A model generated the notes under the pieces. It had not been told where the DNA came from, did no database searches, and saw nothing but the letters and a program-made list of their open reading frames with translations. DNA of 64,000 bases from JAOUFP01 sp963801505. GTDB lineage: Bacteria; Nitrospirota; Thermodesulfovibrionia; Thermodesulfovibrionales; UBA6898. The DNA lies in NCBI GenBank assembly GCA_963801505.1, contig CAWDEY010000024.1:1-64000 (forward strand), in the 5' to 3' direction. Below are positions 8,584 to 18,554 of this stretch, piece after piece (within the stretch, counting starts at the first letter, position 1; each line of letters begins with the position of its first letter). A program made the translations under genes and the position numbers.

Positions 8584-9363
8584 ATGTCTAAAAAAAACAT
8601 TTTTCTTTTTCTTTTGGTGCTGGGCATTTCCTTTATCCTGATGACTTACCAAAGCAGAAAAGGTCATCTCTTTACCAGTACTTTTCTCAGCAATACGCTT
8701 AATACCGCACATTCCTTCACAAAGTCGCTTACTGACTCGGTCACATCGCCCTTTAAGAAGATCGCCCTAAGGGACGAAGACAATAAACTGCTCAGAAAAC
8801 GCGTTGACGAGCTTCTAATGGAAAGGGCGAAATACCAGGAGGCTGTTTTTGAAAACAAACGGCTGAAAGACCTGCTTAAGCTCCGTGAAAACCAGCAGCA
8901 GTACATAGCAGCGGCCAGGGTTCTATCAAGAGGGACAGACCAGTGGGCGCATACCCTCGTTCTTGACAAGGGCGGGAAAGATGGTGTCTCCAAAGATATG
9001 AGCGCTATAACCCCAAAGGGATTCGCAGGCAAGATATTTAATGTCACGGGATCATATTGCAAACTTCTGTTGCTGACAGATATCAATTTTTCCGCTGCGG
9101 TAAGACTGCAGGAAAGCAGGGTGGAGGGTATAATTTCAGGCACAGGCACCAGGAAACTTGTCCTGAAGTATATTCCTTATGAAGAAGAGGCAAAGATAGG
9201 AGACATAATTATCACCTCAGGTCTCGATCAGCTTTTTCCGTCTGGAATTCCGGTAGGATTCATATCCAGGATCGACAAGCAGGGGACCGGCCACTTCCAG
9301 TACATAGAGGTGACCCCGTACGTTGATGACTCAAAGCTGGAGGAAGTATTAATAATTAAGTGA
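8584..9363 (+). CDS. mreC: Rod-shape determining protein MreC
   Basis: This 259-residue periplasmic scaffold of the elongasome has an N-terminal membrane helix (about residues 4-22), a coiled-coil stretch (about 58-98) and a C-terminal beta-domain pair with the family's LVLDKGGKDGVSKDMSAI and ITSGLDQLFPSGIPVGFI segments. In the family it binds PBP2 and activates it with RodA. It follows mreB by two bases and overlaps mreD by the GTGA of its stop, indicating translational coupling. Confidence 0.95.
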   Translation: MSKKNIFLFLLVLGISFILMTYQSRKGHLFTSTFLSNTLNTAHSFTKSLTDSVTSPFKKIALRDEDNKLLRKRVDELLMERAKYQEAVFENKRLKDLLKLRENQQQYIAAARVLSRGTDQWAHTLVLDKGGKDGVSKDMSAITPKGFAGKIFNVTGSYCKLLLLTDINFSAAVRLQESRVEGIISGTGTRKLVLKYIPYEEEAKIGDIIITSGLDQLFPSGIPVGFISRIDKQGTGHFQYIEVTPYVDDSKLEEVLIIK

Positions 9364-9815
9364 AATACATCTTTTGGGCCCTAATCATATTCCTGGCTTT
9401 TTTACTTCAAAGCAGCGTATCCATCCTCGCAGTTTCCCCAAACCTCACGTTACTTGTGGTTTATTTTATCGGTATACGATATGGCAGGACCTCAGGGCTG
9501 CTCTCCGGAGTTCTCATCGGGGCAATTGAAGACAGCTTGTCCTCAGCAATGCTCGGACCGAACATGCTTGCCAAAGGCATGGTCGGTTTTTTATCAGCGT
9601 CTTTTATATCCGGGAACTTCTTAATCTGGACACCATTATTAGGGACTATCGCTGCAGCGCTACTCACCTTTACAGGCAATACAGTCGCGTTTATATCTTT
9701 GTCTTTGTTTGACAAAGTCCCTACACATATCTCGACAGCCCTGTTTACAACAACCATGCAATCCCTGATGAACGCCTCAGCAGGAATTTTCATAAGGCCT
9801 GAAAATGCAGACTGA
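9360..9815 (+). CDS. mreD: Rod-shape determining protein MreD
   Basis: This 151-residue integral membrane protein is almost entirely hydrophobic with about five predicted helices. It contains the MreD signature VVYFIGIRYGRTSGLLSGVL, followed by the EDSLSSAMLGPNMLAKGMVG segment. The GTG start overlaps the mreC stop (GTGA), and its own stop overlaps the mrdA start. It is an elongasome component of uncertain biochemical role. Sequence divergence is normal for this family, and position and topology make the call firm. Confidence 0.92.
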   Translation: MKYIFWALIIFLAFLLQSSVSILAVSPNLTLLVVYFIGIRYGRTSGLLSGVLIGAIEDSLSSAMLGPNMLAKGMVGFLSASFISGNFLIWTPLLGTIAAALLTFTGNTVAFISLSLFDKVPTHISTALFTTTMQSLMNASAGIFIRPENAD

Positions 9816-11630
9816 AAGGCCGGAGGCCCAGAAAATCGCAATAGCAAGTTATCTCGTGCTTTTAGGATTTCTGGTCCTTCTTCTGAGGTTATGGCAGTTG
9901 CAGCTTCTGCAGGGGGATGAACTGAGGAAAATATCAGAATCAAACAGGCTTAGGATTGTCAGGGTATCTGCGCCCCGCGGCATTGTATTTGACAGAAATG
10001 GAATTCCTCTGGTGAAAAACACCCCTTATTTCTGCGCCTCAATAATGCCTGAGGAATTTAACACCAACAGTATCCCTTCCCTTGCTATGGTATTACACCT
10101 GCCTGAAGGGGAATTAAGAGAAAAGATATACAAAAAAGCGCAAAGTCCTTTCACACCTGTAAGACTGAAGGAAGGTCTGTCTTACAATGAAGTAGGCTAC
10201 ATCGAGGCCAGACGTTCTGATTTCCCCGGTCTTTTTATTGATGTAGAGGTCAGCAGGGAATATCTATACGGCGGAATCGGAGCACATGTAATCGGATATC
10301 TCGGCAAATTGACTCCTGCACAGTCCAAAGACCCTGAATTCAGGGACGTGCCGCAGGACGCATTCATTGGTCAGTGGGGGGTAGAAAAGCTCTATGACAA
10401 ATCTTTAAGGGGGACCCCCGGACAAAGGATCATAGAGGTTGACGCAATAGGCAGGGAAATCAGATTATTGAGAGAAAATCCTCCGGTTAAAGGTACTGAT
10501 CTTTCTCTAAGCATAGATATCGCCGTCCAAAAAGCAGCAGAAGATGCCTTCGAGGGAAAAACAGGCGCGCTGGTTGCGCTGAAGTCTGATACAGGAGAAA
10601 TTCTTGGCATTGTCAGCTCACCTTCTTTTGACCCCAACAACTTTGCCAAGGGCATAAGCTCTGATGACTGGAATGCGATCATAAATGACAAAAAAGTGCC
10701 GATGCTAAACAGGGCCATTCAGAGCCAATACCCTCCTGGCTCGACCTTCAAGGTAATAACCGCTATCGCTGCCCTGGAAGCAGGGCGCCGTTGATACTTC
10801 AACAAAAGTAGATTGCAAAGGCGGAATAAATTACGGAAAATGGCATTTCGGATGCTGGAAAAAAACCGGGACACGGCATACTGTCACTGCACAGGGCCCT
10901 TGTGGAATCATGTGATGTTTATTTTTACGAGGCAGGGAAAAAGGTGGGCTTCGACAAAATATACAACTACGCCAAAATGTTCGGACTCGGAGAGGAGACC
11001 GGCATTTCGATAGGCAGGGAAAGAAAAGGGTTGATACCCAATTCAAGATGGAAGCGGGAGACAAAAAAATCAGCCTGGTTTCTCGGTGAGACTTTTATTA
11101 ATTCCATAGGTCAGGGCTATGTCTCTACAACGCCTGTTCAGATGGCTGTCATGATCAATGCTGTTACAAATGGCGGCTATGTATACAGGCCTTCCATCCT
11201 CAAAGATTCAGAACCGGTACTGATCAGAAAAGCCGCTGTCAGACCCGAGACCCTGCAGACTGTCAGGGAAGCGCTTCAGGGGGTTGTAAATGAGCCTGGA
11301 GGGACAGGCAATGCTTCAAGATCCGGCACTATACTGATAGGAGGCAAAACAGGGACCGCACAGGTCGTCGGATTGAGAAAGGACTCAAAAAATATGACTG
11401 AAAACCTCAGGGACCATGCATGGTTCGTAGCATTCGCTCCTGTGGATAAACCTCAGATCGCGCTTTCTGTATTGGTGGAACACGGCGGACACGGCGGCAG
11501 CGCTGCCGCGCCCATAGCAAAAAAAGCGATAGAGGCGTATATGCTCCCCCTGGAGAAAAAACGGGAACTGATCGAGAAACCGATAAAAGTTATTGAGAAG
11601 CAGAAGGGAATAAGCGATGTTCAGGATTGA
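9805..11630 (+). CDS. mrdA: Penicillin-binding protein 2 (transpeptidase), two frameshifts
   Basis: This is the elongation-specific D,D-transpeptidase that crosslinks new peptidoglycan with RodA. It has an N-terminal membrane anchor (about residues 9-30) and a pedestal with RGIVFDRNGIPL. The catalytic SxxK lies in SQYPPGSTFKVIT, with ESCDVYFYEAG and the KTG motif GGKTGTAQVVG following. The frame breaks near 10790 and again near 10866. Removing one G from a GGG run at each place restores one continuous protein (AGAVDTSTKVDCKG, then KKTGHGILSLHRALVESC). The span is 3n+2 bases, which agrees with exactly two extra bases. I consider the gene functional and the shifts sequencing errors. Confidence 0.92.
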
Positions 11631-12777
11631 CAGAAGACTAATACAGAATTTTGACTGGATTACGCTTTCGATAGTAGTACTTATATCCATCATAGGCATA
11701 CTGACCATATTCAGCGCAACGCGCCAGCCAGGAGCAGAAGAGGCCGCAATTGCGTCGTTTCATATCAAGCAAACAGCCTGGCTCGCAATAAGCATCCTGG
11801 CCCTGATTATTTTTATCAGCTTTGACTACATCTGGCTAGCCAGAATAGCCATCCCTGTCTACGTAACAGGCCTCATACTCCTGTTCATTGTCCTGATTGC
11901 CGGGAAAACAGGGATGGGCGCACAGAGATGGATCAGCCTGGGGCCATTGTCATTTCAGCCATCAGAATTCTTCAAACTAATGTTCATCATCATGCTTTCA
12001 AACTACTACAGCTTCTCCAGGGAGGCTCTGGGGGTGGCCGGCTTGCTGCGGGTATTCTTTTTCATTGTTTTTGTCCCCTTTGTGCTCCTCTTTAAACAGC
12101 CTGATTTGGGGACTGCGATTGTAGTACTTCTCATCTTCATGTCTGTTTCCCTCGCAAAAGGCCTGCTCAAAAAAGTCATCATCATGATAGTCGTTATTGG
12201 AATAATATCTCTGCCTTTTATAGGTAATATCATGTGGACAGGCCTGAAAGATTACCAGAAAAACCGGCTTATCGCATTCATGGAGCCTGAAGCCGACCCC
12301 TCAGGGATAGGCTATCATATCAACCAGTCAAAAATAGCTGTCGGATCCGGCGAGTTCCTCGGCAAAGGTTATTTGAAAGGCACACAGGGGCCCTTCAGGT
12401 TTCTCCCGGAAAAACATACTGACTTTATCTTTGCTGTTTTCGCTGAAGAATGGGGATTCGCTGGTTCAGTTTTTCTGTTGTCCCTGTATTTATTGCTCAT
12501 ACTGCGCGGACTGGATACCGCCAGAAAGGCAAAGGACGACTTCGGCCGGCTGCTTGCCCTCGGCATTACCTTCATGTTCTGTATCTACTTTTTTGTGAAC
12601 ATCGGCATGACCCTGGGCATCATGCCGGTTGTAGGGATACCTCTGCCTTTCATGAGCTACGGAGGGACAGCGCTGCTTTCGAACTATATCTCAATAGGAG
12701 TCCTGATAAATATCGGACGCGCAGGTTCAGCCTCTTTTATTAAGCAACTGTTTTTTGTTATAATTTTTATCTTGTAA
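11617..12777 (+). CDS. rodA: Peptidoglycan glycosyltransferase RodA
   Basis: This 386-residue SEDS-family membrane enzyme polymerises lipid II in the elongasome. About ten membrane helices are visible. SEDS-type motifs include AQRWISLGPLSFQPSEFFKL, KQPDLGTAIVVLLIF, the long periplasmic loop with GSGEFLGKGYLKGTQ and FLPEKHTDFIFAVFAEEWGF, and the C-terminal GIPLPFMSYGGTALLSNY. The start overlaps the mrdA end by 14 bases, so the two are translationally coupled, matching their joint work as a SEDS-bPBP pair. It is the last gene of the mre operon. Confidence 0.96.
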   Translation: MFRIDRRLIQNFDWITLSIVVLISIIGILTIFSATRQPGAEEAAIASFHIKQTAWLAISILALIIFISFDYIWLARIAIPVYVTGLILLFIVLIAGKTGMGAQRWISLGPLSFQPSEFFKLMFIIMLSNYYSFSREALGVAGLLRVFFFIVFVPFVLLFKQPDLGTAIVVLLIFMSVSLAKGLLKKVIIMIVVIGIISLPFIGNIMWTGLKDYQKNRLIAFMEPEADPSGIGYHINQSKIAVGSGEFLGKGYLKGTQGPFRFLPEKHTDFIFAVFAEEWGFAGSVFLLSLYLLLILRGLDTARKAKDDFGRLLALGITFMFCIYFFVNIGMTLGIMPVVGIPLPFMSYGGTALLSNYISIGVLINIGRAGSASFIKQLFFVIIFIL

Positions 12778-12852
12778 TTTATTGAATATTTATTGCCTTT
12801 AGCTTTAAACTAGTTACTGTTCATTTTCACTGTATTCAGTGTTACTTAACAC

Positions 12853-12928
12853 GGCGGTGTAGCTCAGGTGGTAGAGCATGCGACTCATATTCGCAGTGTC
12901 CGGGGTTCGAATCCCTGCACCGCCACCA
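12853..12928 (+). tRNA. tRNA-Met (CAT anticodon), CCA encoded
   Basis: A full cloverleaf can be drawn. The acceptor stem is GGCGGTG/CACCGCC, the D arm is GCTC-AGGTGGTA-GAGC, and the anticodon stem is TGCGA/TCGCA with loop CTCATAT (anticodon CAT). The variable loop is GTGTC and the T arm has loop TTCGAAT. The 3' CCA is encoded. The loop and acceptor resemble elongator tRNA-Met rather than initiator; the Ile2 (lysidine) type cannot be excluded. A mobile island lies immediately downstream. Confidence 0.9.
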
Positions 12929-12988
12929 ACCTTTCCTTACCTGTTGATTTATAAGAAAAATCATTTAGTCTCATAGGCTTATCCTGAA

Positions 12989-13012
12989 TTTGGTCACAAA
13001 TTTGGTCACAAA
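12989..13012 (+). repeat. Two tandem copies of a 12-bp unit beside the tRNA
   Basis: TTTGGTCACAAA occurs twice head to tail, 60 bp after the tRNA. It lies just ahead of the integrase remnant. It may mark the edge of an integrated element. No matching copy was seen at the far side of the island. Confidence 0.5.
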
Positions 13013-13040
13013 TTGTGAAGGATTCAGGGGAAAGGGCTTA

Positions 13041-13814
13041 ATGAGATATTTATATCAAGAGCGGGGGTATTACTACTTCCGTTCCCGTATCCCAAATGAC
13101 CTTCAGGAATACTTCGGCTGTTCTATGGTCAAGAAGTCCCTTGGAACAAAAGATTTCAAAACTGCTGTTGTATCGGTTAAATTATTAAGTCATGAGTTTT
13201 TTAGGGTTATTGAAATAATGCGTACTGGAATTTTATCAAAGAAACAGATGGAGAGTTTTGTTCGTGAGTTTTTCCACGAACACCTTAAGAGCCGTGAATA
13301 CTCATCTCTTGTGAGAAATGATGTACGTGATGAAGCATACAGAAGGAAAAGAATTCAGGAGTGCGACACCCTGCTTGAACAATACAATTATCATCTACAT
13401 GAAAAACGTGACCATTATGATGATATTCTTACCGATTTTTTAAAATCACATGATATTACTCTCGAAAAGAACTCTTACGAGTTTCTGAAGTTGCGACAGA
13501 ACTTCATCGTTGCTCTTATACAGGCAACAGAAGTATTCGTCAGAGCAGATGCGCAAGCCTTCTCTCCAACCTCGCTCAAATCGAATGTTGTGGAGTCGCC
13601 ATTCAGTTCAGTCAGACTAAGGACAGATGCAGCAAAACGATTCAGGAAAGTTCAGAACGCTACCGCTATGATCTGGAAACTTCTACAGGTGGCAGAAAAG
13701 AGTTTCCGATCATTGAAGGCGGCTGAGTTATTGCCAGATGTTTATGCGGGAAAAGTGTTTGTCGATGGGATTATAAAAAATGATACAAAGGTGCTGAAAA
13801 GGATTGCCGCCTAA
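13041..13814 (+). pseudogene. Tyrosine-recombinase N-terminus fused to a transposase C-terminal fragment
   Basis: Residues from MRYLYQERGYYYFRSRIP through about codon 175 match the N-terminal DUF6538-type region of phage/island integrases (RIPNDLQEYFG, KKSLGTKDFKTA). The catalytic R-H-R-Y domain is missing. From about 13570 the frame continues into VVESPFSSVRLRTDAAKRF, WKLLQVAEKSFRSL and GKVFVDGI, which look like the tail of an IS256/mutator-type transposase. The gene is therefore a chimera of two mobile-gene fragments in one open frame. ATG 13041 is preferred (purine-rich site just ahead). An upstream in-frame start at 12990 would translate the 12-bp repeats. It should not have recombinase activity. 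Confidence 0.65.
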
Positions 13815-13869
13815 ATGCTTTTTACACACCTATTGACAAGACCTCTATTTGCTGATTGAGATATCTGAA

Positions 13870-14264
13870 TCATGCAACCGGCAATACTCCGGAACTTTTT
13901 ATCTTACTGTCTTCGGTAAGGGCAAAAACTGCCTCATCGGAGTTTTTATAAATCAAGCCTGTCGCCACAATCAGCGCATCATGTATGTCCAACCCCGCAG
14001 GCATATTGTCAATAACCGCTTCATCTACCGGATATACTATGCAATTATCACATTCGCTAAGATATTCCAAAACCGATTGAAATTGATATTGATTCGCCTG
14101 ACAGCAATCAGATATTTGATTTCAGCCAATACATCAGCCAATACAATAGTAGAAAAAACAAAGTTATTTTTCTGACTAAGAAGTATTTTCTTATACTTTT
14201 GACTCAGTCTCTTATTATCATCCAGCAACCAGATGAAGATATGGGTATCAACAACATAAATCAT
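13870..14264 (-). CDS. vapC: VapC-type PIN-domain toxin, one frameshift
   Basis: The N-terminal part (MIYVVDTHIFIWLLDDN, then LADVLAEIKYL) and C-terminal part (EYLSECDNCIVYPVDEAV, LDIHDALIVATGLIY) are two frames of one PIN-domain ribonuclease of about 130 residues. They join if one base is added in the GG/TTTT run near 14075. The conserved acidic residues (Asp near the N-terminus, Glu of DVLAEI, Asp of DIHDA) are present. It overlaps the antitoxin gene by ATGA. The shift could be sequencing error or true inactivation. It belongs to the decayed island beside the tRNA. Confidence 0.75.
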
Positions 14265-14452
14265 GGGGTCCCTTTAATTGAGTATTCGTGCTCTTTTATT
14301 TCTTCAAACGTTAAATCCAGCTTGCCTTTGAATATGCCGTGAAGATCTGAAAGTTTCTTGTGAGCTATGGGCTTAACCACTTTTGTTTTAAGCAGCTTTA
14401 ACTGTTGTTCCATGCTTTCTATCTGCATTTTCAGGACCGTATTTTTCATCAT
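14261..14452 (-). CDS. VapB-like antitoxin
   Basis: This protein of about 63 residues is highly charged and helical, ending ...FEEIKEHEYSIKGTP. Its stop overlaps the PIN toxin start (ATGA), the classic antitoxin-first arrangement. The start ATG 14452 is chosen because GGAGGTGAA lies just ahead; the longer frame to 14506 lacks a site. I do not recognise a named DNA-binding fold in it. The call rests on size, charge, coupling and the adjoining PIN domain. It probably neutralises the toxin and represses its own promoter. Confidence 0.6.
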   Translation of the reverse strand: MMKNTVLKMQIESMEQQLKLLKTKVVKPIAHKKLSDLHGIFKGKLDLTFEEIKEHEYSIKGTP

Positions 14453-14502
14453 TTCACCTCCGGGTTCGCTTGCATCTATTTTACTCTTTGCTTTTAACAT
14501 TC

Positions 14503-14718
14503 TCAATCTCCCTCCCCACTCTCCCGCCCCATGCGGTATTTGATGTCATAGTTGATGATGAAGTCGAGTTTCTCGTCTGTAAAGCCGTAATGCTTCGCCG
14601 CCGCCTCATTCTTTACATACATATCAAGCAACCTATTTATAGCTTCTGCTCCAGCCAAACCCACTGCTTGTCCTTTATCATCACAAAGCGACAACGACCA
14701 CCTGACAGTTCCTCCCAT
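14503..14718 (-). pseudogene. C-terminal remnant of a restriction-modification methyltransferase
   Basis: The end of this frame, VKNEAAAKHYGFTDEKLDFI followed by INYDIKYRMGRE, matches the C-terminal tail common in large N6-adenine methyltransferases of Eco57I/type II-like restriction systems. Nothing of the catalytic NPPY-type domain is present. The frame's first 25 or so codons are only an out-of-frame reading of the neighbouring nuclease fragment. It lies directly after that fragment on the same strand, suggesting a deleted restriction-modification locus. Confidence 0.5.
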
Positions 14719-15290
14719 AACCCGCCGATAAGCCGATCATCTTCAGCACTTGCCCAGCGGTCGCCCCCTTTGTATTCGACGGCAAGAATAACACCATCAG
14801 GAAGTTTGCATAAGAAATCAGGATAAAACCGTCCGTCGGCCTTCTGCAGAAAAAATGAGCAGTCTTCCTTTCGCACAAGATTTCTCACCCAGAAACTGAT
14901 ACGGCCCTGTTGCGCCAGCTTGTCCAGTTCAATGGCGCATTCGAACTCTTCCTTGCTGTCGAAATCACCGATGCGTCCGTAATAATGTCTTCGGAACTCA
15001 AACAAGCCGAAACGCCCGTCATAATCACGTCCCGGAGCGTATACCTGAGGATTGAACTCAAAGGTGTATTTGTCACCCACAGCGACACGCGATTCCCGGC
15101 CTTCGCCAAAGAGGGTCTGCTGATATGCCTTGCCGATTGCTGCTGACCTAAGGTCCTTTATGCGGCGCTCGATCAGATTGCCACATGATGCCGTTGCACA
15201 CCACTCACCGACATAACGTCGCCCCTTTGTCAGGCCCAGCATCCGGATACAGAAAACCTCTTCAAACCCATCCCCAAACAAATTAAGCTT
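14637..15290 (-). pseudogene. C-terminal remnant of a type III-like restriction/helicase protein
   Basis: About 215 residues resemble the C-terminal endonuclease part of large restriction helicases. They run from GDGFEEVFCIRMLGLTKGRR through FEFNPQVYAPGRDYDG to a PD-(D/E)xK-like core: YPDFLCKLPDGVILAVEYKG (Asp, then Glu-x-Lys). No helicase domain is present upstream. The open frame runs up to 15368, but that part overlaps the start of the divergent UPF0182 gene and shows no homology I recognise. The fragment is probably a deletion remnant within the island. Confidence 0.5.
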
Positions 15291-15343
15291 ATTAATGTTA
15301 AGATGTCTCTTATATATTAAGAATACTGAATGAGGGGGATCAC

Positions 15344-18045
15344 ATGCCCGGAAGATCATCAAAGACAATACTGTTCGTTGTACTCGGTTTGTTTCTTACT
15401 CTGTTTTTCCTGCCGCAGTTCATTTCATTCTATGTTGACTGGCTCTGGTTTAAGGATGTCAGGTTCGAAAAAATATTTATTACAAAGATAAATGCCCAGG
15501 CAATCACAGCACTGGCCGGAATGCTGGCAGGTTTTCTCATTACCTATGCCAACATCTTTTTTTCGATGCGTGTCACGAGGGGCAGGGCTGTTGTTATGGC
15601 CACATATAGTCAGGCCGTACCGCAACTCGATATCCTGAGACATTTCGACAAGGTAAAAATAATTTTGCCGGTAGTAATCGGCCTGTTTGTGGGTTTGCTG
15701 CTCAACGACAGCTGGTTGACATTCCTCTATTATTTCAATGGTGCTGCTTCAGGCTTTTCAGACCCTATTTTCGGCAAAGACGTTTCTTTTTACCTCTTTA
15801 CACTCCCTGCCTATGAAATCATTTCTACGACCCTGCTGTTGCTTTTTGGGGTGTCCCTTATTGCTTCTGCCTTAAATTACATGTTGAAGGGCGCTCTGGT
15901 CCTTACCCCAAAAGGTATTGTCTCTGAAAAGGCCGCCTCAGCACATCTCTCAGTTCTCTGCTCTCTTATTTTTCTTGCGCTGGCAGGCCAGGCCTATATA
16001 GGCATGCACACCCTCTTATACTCGTCACACGGACATGTGGCCGGAGCGACCTATACAGACGTTCATGCAGTCATCCCGTTTATGCAGGCGAAGATATTCA
16101 TCGCGATCGCTGCGGCAGTCCTTCTGGTGGCCAATATCTTCCTGAGACGCAACATGATTTTAGTCGGGACTGTAGCGCTCTATATCCTGGTATCTTTTAT
16201 TGGCAGTTCGGTGTATCCGGCAGTTTTACAGAAATTCGTAGTGGCGCCAAATGAACTTGTAAAGGAAACCCCCTATATAAAATATAATATATCTTCAACC
16301 CGAAAGGGCTTCGGGATTGACAGGGTTGAAGAGAGGAACATATCCGGCAGCACAGATCTTGACAGAGATGATATAAAGAAAAACAGCGCGACAATAAAAA
16401 ACATACGCCTGTGGGACCACAGACCGCTGCTGGATACCTTCAGTCAGATCCAGGAGATACGCACCTATTACGATTTCACTTCAGTAGGCAATGACCGTTA
16501 CATGATCAACGGAGAATACCGCCAGACAATGCTTTCCCCGAGAGAACTCTCTATTGAAAGTATCCCGACACGAAACTGGATAAACGAGACCCTGACCTTT
16601 ACCCATGGGTACGGGCTGACGCTCGGCCCTGTCAACCAGGTTACACCTGAAGGACTGCCGGTACTGTTTCATTAAGGACATCCCGCCTGTATCGACCGAA
16701 GGCAGTCTGAAGGTCAGCAGGCCGGAAATTTATTACGGCCAGCTATCCAGCAGGTATGTGGTTGTAAATACAAAGTCTAAAGAATTCGATTATCCCTCGG
16801 GGGAGGCAGAATGTTTTTGCCGAGTATTCAGGGAAACCCGGAATAGCTATAGATTCATTTTTCAGAAAACTCGCTTTTTCCACATATTTCGGCTCCCTGA
16901 AGCTGTTTCTGTCAAATGACATAACAGACAAAAGCAGGGTCCTCTTTCACAGAAATATCCGCGAAAGGGTGAATATGGTCATGCCTTTTCTGATGTATGA
17001 CAGCGACCCTTATATGGTCGTCTCTGATGACGGCCGGCTATTCTGGATCTGCGATGCATATACAGTAAGCAGCAAGTTCCCTTATTCACAGCCAATGGGC
17101 AACGGCATTAATTACATAAGGAACTCTGTGAAGGTGACAATCAACGCGTATGACGGAAGCATGACGTTTTACGTGGCAGACAGGGAAGACCCTATTGTCA
17201 AGACAATAGGTAAAATCTTCCCCGGCACGCTCCTGCCCCTTTCAGAAATGCCCTCTGCTCTGAAGAAGCATATCCGGTATCCTCTGGACATCTTCGGTAT
17301 CCAGACCTCGGTTTATTCAACGTATCACATGGAAGAACCACAGATGTTTTACAACAAGGAAGACCAGTGGGAGATACCTGCCATGGGAACAACCGCCAAG
17401 CCGGAGGTCATGGAATCCTATTACACTATCATGAAACTGCCTGAAGAGAAGAAGGAGGAGTTCATCCTCATGCTCCCCTTTAACCCAAAGAAAAAGGACA
17501 ACCTGTCGGCCTGGATGGTTGCCCGCAGTGATGATCCATACTATGGGAGACTTATGGTCTACCGTTTTCCCAAAGACAGGCTCGTTTACGGGCCGAAGCA
17601 GATAGTTGCCAGAATAAACCAGGACACTGAGATTTCAAGGCAGATATCACTCTGGGACCAGCGCGGCTCACAGGTCATCCAGGGTACATTGCTGGTTATA
17701 CCGATCGAAAATTCCCTCATATATGTCCAGCCCCTGTATCTCCGGGCGGAGAGCGGTAAGATACCTGAGCTAAAGAGAGTTATCGTAGCGTACGAAAACC
17801 GCATAGCGATGGAGGAGACCCTCGATGCTGCGCTTTCGAGGATATTTGGGGATGTCAGGGTGTCAGAGGAGGCAGTTCCCTCAAAAGCTGTCCTGCTTCC
17901 AACTGTTAAGGAGGAAACAGGTCTTGCCTCAGAAGCCAACAGGCATTTTGACGCTGCCATGAATGCACAGAAAGAGGGGAACTGGGCCCTCTACGGAGAA
18001 GAGATAAAAAAGCTGGGAGAGATCATAAGGAAGATGCGGAAGTAA
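15344..18045 (+). CDS. UPF0182 family large membrane protein, two frameshifts
   Basis: This is a COG1615-type protein of about 900 residues. The N-terminal third has about seven membrane helices (from ILFVVLGLFLTLFFLPQFI) with the family motif FYVDWLWFKDV. The C-terminal two thirds are soluble and probably extracytoplasmic, with KYNISSTRKGFGID, WDHRPLLDTFSQIQEIRTYY, GYGLTLGPVNQV and IYYGQLSSRYVVVNT. The function of the family is unknown. The frame breaks near 16668 (one extra T) and near 16803 (one extra G in a five-G run). Removing both restores one protein, and the 3n+2 span agrees. It is divergent from the island remnants and convergent with ogt. Confidence 0.85.
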
Positions 18046-18056
18046 TATAATGCGAA

Positions 18057-18554
18057 TCAGTTTTTTGAGAGTTTTGTGTAATATTCGATCTCAAGGAGCC
18101 TTCTCTTGAGGTCTATCCCCCCTGAATAGCCCCCGAGCGAGCCGTCTGTTTCAATGACCCTGTGGCAGGGAAATATAATCGGGATTGGGTTTTTGCCGAG
18201 TGCATTGCCGACCGCCCTGAAGGCATGAGGTTTGCTTATCTTCTCCGCAAGCCATTTATACGTCCTTGTCTCTCCGTAGGGTATTTCTTTCAGGGTCTCC
18301 CAGACCTTCCTTTCAAATTCAGTGCCCTCCATGAATGCCGTCTTACAGGTAAACTCCTGCAGGGCTTTTTCAAAATACTTGGCGAGTTCCTTCCCTGCCT
18401 GAGTCATTCCCTCTCTACGTTTTAAGAGGATGTTTGATGGCCTGGAAAAGGATATACCTGTCAATACATTGGAGGTAAAAATAAGGTATAAAGGACCTAA
18501 AGGACTTTCCAGAATGTCATAAAAGTCATTAAGTGATGGCGTTTGCTGTTTCAT
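18057..18554 (-). CDS. ogt: Methylated-DNA-protein-cysteine methyltransferase
   Basis: This suicide repair protein moves alkyl groups from O6-alkylguanine to its own cysteine. The active-site motif is IPIIFPCHRVIETDGSLGGY, with the PCHRV cysteine. The helix-turn-helix segment EIPYGETRTYKWLAEKI and the AFRAVGNALGKNP stretch are also present. The start is taken at ATG 18554, which begins MKQQTPSLNDFYDILESPLG; the longer frame to 18668 is mainly the antisense-free tail of the upstream kinase gene. It overlaps that gene's 3' end by 26 bases and is probably co-transcribed with it. Confidence 0.92.
   Translation of the reverse strand: MKQQTPSLNDFYDILESPLGPLYLIFTSNVLTGISFSRPSNILLKRREGMTQAGKELAKYFEKALQEFTCKTAFMEGTEFERKVWETLKEIPYGETRTYKWLAEKISKPHAFRAVGNALGKNPIPIIFPCHRVIETDGSLGGYSGGIDLKRRLLEIEYYTKLSKN

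Noticed and set aside
12989..13012. Tandem 12-bp units as a CRISPR-like array
   Set aside because: Only two units without spacers; no cas genes are in the window.
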